Source: Bog-793 sp963785415 (GTDB taxonomy: Bacteria > Actinomycetota > Acidimicrobiia > Acidimicrobiales > Bog-793). From it: 64,000 nucleotides of DNA. The translations under genes were made by a program, and so were the position numbers. Below are positions 61,868 through 64,000 of this stretch, piece by piece; the stretch's first letter is position 1, and each line of letters starts with the position of its first letter. The notes under the pieces are model-generated. The model was given only the letters and a program-made list of their open reading frames with translations, was not told where the DNA came from and did no database searches. The DNA is taken from contig CAWAVB010000001.1 of assembly GCA_963785415.1 (NCBI GenBank), positions 1,984,001 to 2,048,000 of the forward strand, in the 5' to 3' direction.

Positions 61868-62350
61868 CTAAGAGCAGGCCTTTGGTGCCGCGCCCTCGAG
61901 GCTCACGAGCGCGCAGAAGCTCGTGTCGCTCACCTTCCAGACCTTGTCCTGCAGCACCGCCGTGCCCGAGGCGTTCGGTTCAGCCGCCGTCGTGCCGAGG
62001 TAGATCGTGTAGGTGACGCGCGCCGAGGTCTTCGACGTCAACTTGACCTTGGTCACCTTGACGGACGTCGAGAGCGCCGCTGCGCTCTTCGCCTGCTCTT
62101 TCAGGAAGGTCGCGAACTTCGAACCATTCTGGAGCAGTGTCTCCTTTTTCGCCGCTGGGGTCGTGCCCTTGAAGAACGTCGTCCAGTTCGTCTTGATCGT
62201 CTTCATCGTGGTCGTCGTGCTCACCGAGCCGGTCGATGCGCCGACGGCGCCCGGCACCACTACGCCGATGGCGATGGCTCCGACTGCCACGAGTGACCCG
62301 AGCGCGAGGAGCGAACGGGTGCGACCACCTCTCGAATTGGAACTGCTCAT
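61868..62350 (-). CDS. secreted protein, MTB12-like layout
   Basis: 160 residues from ATG 62350 with GGGGGTGAG 5 bp upstream (GTG 62359 is in frame but less likely). Signal peptide about 1-38, cleaved near VGA. A short Thr-rich linker leads into a helical-plus-beta domain: NWTTFFKGTTPAAKKETLLQ, ALSTSVKVTKVKLTSKTSAR, VTYTIYLG, and a C-terminal pair of Cys (FCALVSLEG..KACS). The layout recalls mycobacterial low-molecular-weight antigen MTB12 (an NTF2-like fold), but I cannot confirm homology. Exported, function unknown. Confidence 0.6.
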   Translation of the reverse strand: MSSSNSRGGRTRSLLALGSLVAVGAIAIGVVVPGAVGASTGSVSTTTTMKTIKTNWTTFFKGTTPAAKKETLLQNGSKFATFLKEQAKSAAALSTSVKVTKVKLTSKTSARVTYTIYLGTTAAEPNASGTAVLQDKVWKVSDTSFCALVSLEGAAPKACS

Positions 62351-62631
62351 CAATCTCACCCCCGGGGCGGCACCGAACGGGCGGGGTCGCCCGTCGCAAA
62401 GCCCACGAGACGATGCTAGTTCCGGTGTGCCGGCGGACTGCGGGGCCAGTGGGCGCTGCGTGGCGCGAAAACGCGACGTCGCAGCGGTCAGGTACCTCTA
62501 GCGGCCCGGTTCTCGGGGAATGCCGGCCGGCGACCCCGATGAGGCGGCGCGAGACGGTCCCGCTAAACTCGGCTTTGAGCGGGTGTCGCGCGGCTCACGT
62601 GCCGGTGCCTGCCGACGAAAGGGAACGGCCG

Positions 62632-62835
62632 ATGATCCAGCCACAAAGCGGGTCGACGGGCATCCGCCCCGTCCATGCCTTCGTCGTAGTGGGAACGCTG
62701 GTGGTGGCGGCCGTCGTCGCCTTCGCAGCGTTGCACTTCATCGTCGGGCTGCTGTGGTTCTTCGTGAAGCTCATCGTCGTCTTCGCGCTCGTGTTTTTCG
62801 TCGCGAGGATGGTGCTGCGTCACGCCCGCCGCTAG
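62632..62835 (+). CDS. small two-helix membrane protein
   Basis: 67 residues. A polar N-terminus (MIQPQSGSTGIRP) then two adjoining hydrophobic segments (about 15-37 and 40-58) and a basic end (ARMVLRHARR), so the C-terminus should face the cytosol. No family recognised. AAAGGGAA precedes the ATG. Thirty bp upstream of the SRAP gene on the same strand. Confidence 0.6.
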   Translation: MIQPQSGSTGIRPVHAFVVVGTLVVAAVVAFAALHFIVGLLWFFVKLIVVFALVFFVARMVLRHARR

Positions 62836-62864
62836 CGCGGCCCCACCGTCCGCTCCACGAATAA

Positions 62865-63575
62865 GTGTGCGGCCGTTACGTCCTCGCGACGCCGATCGAC
62901 GAACTGGCGAGATTCTTCGAGGCACGGCGCGCCGCGGGGCTCGCCGGTGACTGGGCGGCCAGCTACAACATCGCGCCGACCAAGTCCGTCGTGTGCCTCG
63001 CGCCCGACGCCGACGGCGCCCGAGTCCTCGACGCCTATCGCTGGGGGTTGATCCCTTCCTGGGCGAAGGATCCGACCATCGGCAACCGGCTTTTCAACGC
63101 GCGTTCCGAGACGGTCGCCGTGAAGCCGTCCTTCCGGGGAGCGTTCAGGAGCCGGCGGCTCGTCGTCGTCTCCGACGGGTTCTACGAGTGGCGCCGCGGC
63201 CCCGACGCGCGCCGGCAGCCGTTCTTCCTCAGCCGGTCCGATCGCGCGCCATTGGCCTTCGCCGGATTGTGGGAGTCCTGGCGTGACCCGACATCGGCCG
63301 ACGACGCGAACGCGGCCCTCCGCAGCTGCACGATCATCACCACGGCCGCGAACGCCGAGGTCTCGCCGATCCACGACCGCATGCCGGTCGTTCTCGAGCG
63401 CGACGCGCTCGAGGTGTGGCTCGACCCATCCGTCGCGGCCCGCGACGAGCTCGAGGCGCTGCTGCGCCCGGCGCGCCCCGGGACGCTCGCCGTGCATGCC
63501 GTCGGCCCGCGGGTCGGCAACGTGCGCAACAACGGCCCGGACCTGATCGAGGAAGTGACGCCGGACGTGGGCTGA
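62865..63575 (+). CDS. SOS response-associated peptidase family protein (SRAP/YedK/HMCES)
   Basis: 236 residues from GTG 62865, giving MCGRYVL. Cys2 is the catalytic and DNA-crosslinking residue exposed after removal of Met1. Also ASYNIAPTK, WGLIPSWAKD, NARSETV, SDGFYEW (Glu for self-processing) and SPIHDRMPVVL with the conserved His. It binds abasic sites in single-stranded DNA and protects them by a thiazolidine link. Full length. Confidence 0.94.
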   Translation: MCGRYVLATPIDELARFFEARRAAGLAGDWAASYNIAPTKSVVCLAPDADGARVLDAYRWGLIPSWAKDPTIGNRLFNARSETVAVKPSFRGAFRSRRLVVVSDGFYEWRRGPDARRQPFFLSRSDRAPLAFAGLWESWRDPTSADDANAALRSCTIITTAANAEVSPIHDRMPVVLERDALEVWLDPSVAARDELEALLRPARPGTLAVHAVGPRVGNVRNNGPDLIEEVTPDVG

Positions 63576-63594
63576 CCGGGGGGCGTCACCCGGT
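63575..63594. terminator. short hairpin between convergent genes
   Basis: ACCGGG - GGGCGTCA - CCCGGT forms six pairs right after the SRAP stop and 15 bp before the end of the opposing gene. No T tract. Confidence 0.4.
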
Positions 63595-63608
63595 GCGCCG
63601 GGGCTGGC

Positions 63609-64000
63609 TCAGAGCCAGTTGTCGGCGTAGAAGAAGTCGCCGCGGTCGTAGTCCGGTCGCTCGCCGCGTTTCATGCGCACCTCGACGCGGCCGGGCCGGT
63701 AGCCGCGGGCCACGAGGCGGTCGATCGTCGGCCAGGCCGAGCCCGGGACGCGCACCTCGATCGTCCCGAGACCGTGTTCGCCGCAGGCGTGTTCGACCGC
63801 GTCGAGCAGCCGGTCGAAAGAGGGCCGCGTCGCCGCCGCGACGAACGGCACGAAGCCCGTTCCTTTGCTCCGGAAAGTCGGCTCGACGTGCACGATGGCG
63901 AGACCGTCGGCGGTGGTGAACGTCGCTCCGACCGCACGCGTCGCCGCCACCGTAGCTTCGGCGGTCAGATCCAGGCCCTCGTAGACGAAGTCGAGGCTCG
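63609..64000 (-). CDS. GNAT-like acetyltransferase, C-terminal part (cut by window edge)
   Basis: The last 130 residues of a gene that continues past the right edge on the minus strand; the frame is open to the window end. Near its N-terminal visible part are LDFVYEGLDLTAEATVAATR and FRSKGTGFVPFVAA, then AVEHACGEHGLGTIEVRVPG, ARGYRPGRVEVRMKRG. The helix-strand order and the terminal GYRPGRVEVRM resemble the last half of a GNAT acetyltransferase. The acetyl-CoA loop would lie outside the window. Assignment moderate. Confidence 0.55.
   Translation of the reverse strand, partial: SLDFVYEGLDLTAEATVAATRAVGATFTTADGLAIVHVEPTFRSKGTGFVPFVAAATRPSFDRLLDAVEHACGEHGLGTIEVRVPGSAWPTIDRLVARGYRPGRVEVRMKRGERPDYDRGDFFYADNWL

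Noticed and set aside
1..64000. CRISPR arrays, rRNA operons or replication origin
   Set aside because: No regularly spaced direct repeats, rRNA segments or DnaA-box clusters were noticed.

Overview
The window is high-GC, gene-dense bacterial chromosome, with frequent GTG/TTG starts and many 4-bp ATGA/GTGA gene overlaps. Gene content points to an actinomycetote: an Rpf-type peptidoglycan hydrolase, MurT/GatD lipid II amidation (here fused), EgtB/EgtD ergothioneine synthesis, PdxS/PdxT vitamin B6 synthesis, a DosR-like regulator and an actinobacterial-style reversed GNAT/acyl-CoA synthetase fusion. I cannot fix the order or genus from the sequence alone.

Layout. 1-7.7 kb (mostly minus strand): two tandem MutS-like ATPase paralogues (one cut by the window edge), a small membrane protein, a histidine phosphatase, the C-terminal stump of a proton-pumping hydrogenase/Mrp-type subunit, a prenyltransferase-repeat protein, enolase and a dynamin-like GTPase. 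7.9-10.3 kb: a decayed island at tRNA-Gly(GCC), with an eroded IS3-family transposase, a small orphan gene and a tyrosine recombinase next to the tRNA 3' end. 10.3-18.1 kb: dut, orn, two response regulators facing a PAS sensor kinase, a GNAT-acyl-CoA synthetase fusion and msrA. 18.4-31.2 kb: a pentose locus (sugar ABC importer, aldo/keto reductase, xylA, xylB, araB, an araA-like isomerase, araD and an araM-like glycerol-1-phosphate dehydrogenase). The isomerases, kinases and epimerase convert xylose and arabinose to xylulose 5-phosphate. 31.5-37.7 kb: an orphan DosR-like regulator, an aquaporin, egtD-egtB, a CHAD protein and a secreted protein. 37.9-46 kb: fused murT-gatD, an aroE-like gene, rhodanese, tldD-pmbA and pyruvate kinase. 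46-50.7 kb: a cobalamin riboswitch driving a B12 importer (btuF-btuC-btuD), then an FTR1 iron permease divergent from a peroxiredoxin. 50.7-54.6 kb: a TetR/MFS efflux pair with matching operator-like sites, then pdxS-pdxT. 54.6-64 kb: lipoproteins and secreted proteins, VOC protein, guaB, rpf, surE, aldose epimerase, an SRAP protein and a GNAT fragment.

Data quality. Between 44.4 and 54.9 kb three genes carry small indels in simple sequence tracts: pyk in a (CG)4 tract, btuC in a G5 tract, and a lipoprotein gene in G6 and G4 tracts. Each reads through when one repeat unit is restored. These are either assembly errors or real slippage mutations, so annotations there should be read with the frame corrected.

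The most interesting points are the single-polypeptide MurT-GatD, the riboswitch-controlled B12 operon with a very stable leader hairpin, the four alternating CTCAC/GTGAG segments in the leader of the regulator at 11530, the paired TetR operators with a probable leaderless start, and the tandem MutS-like paralogues with degenerate ATPase motifs.
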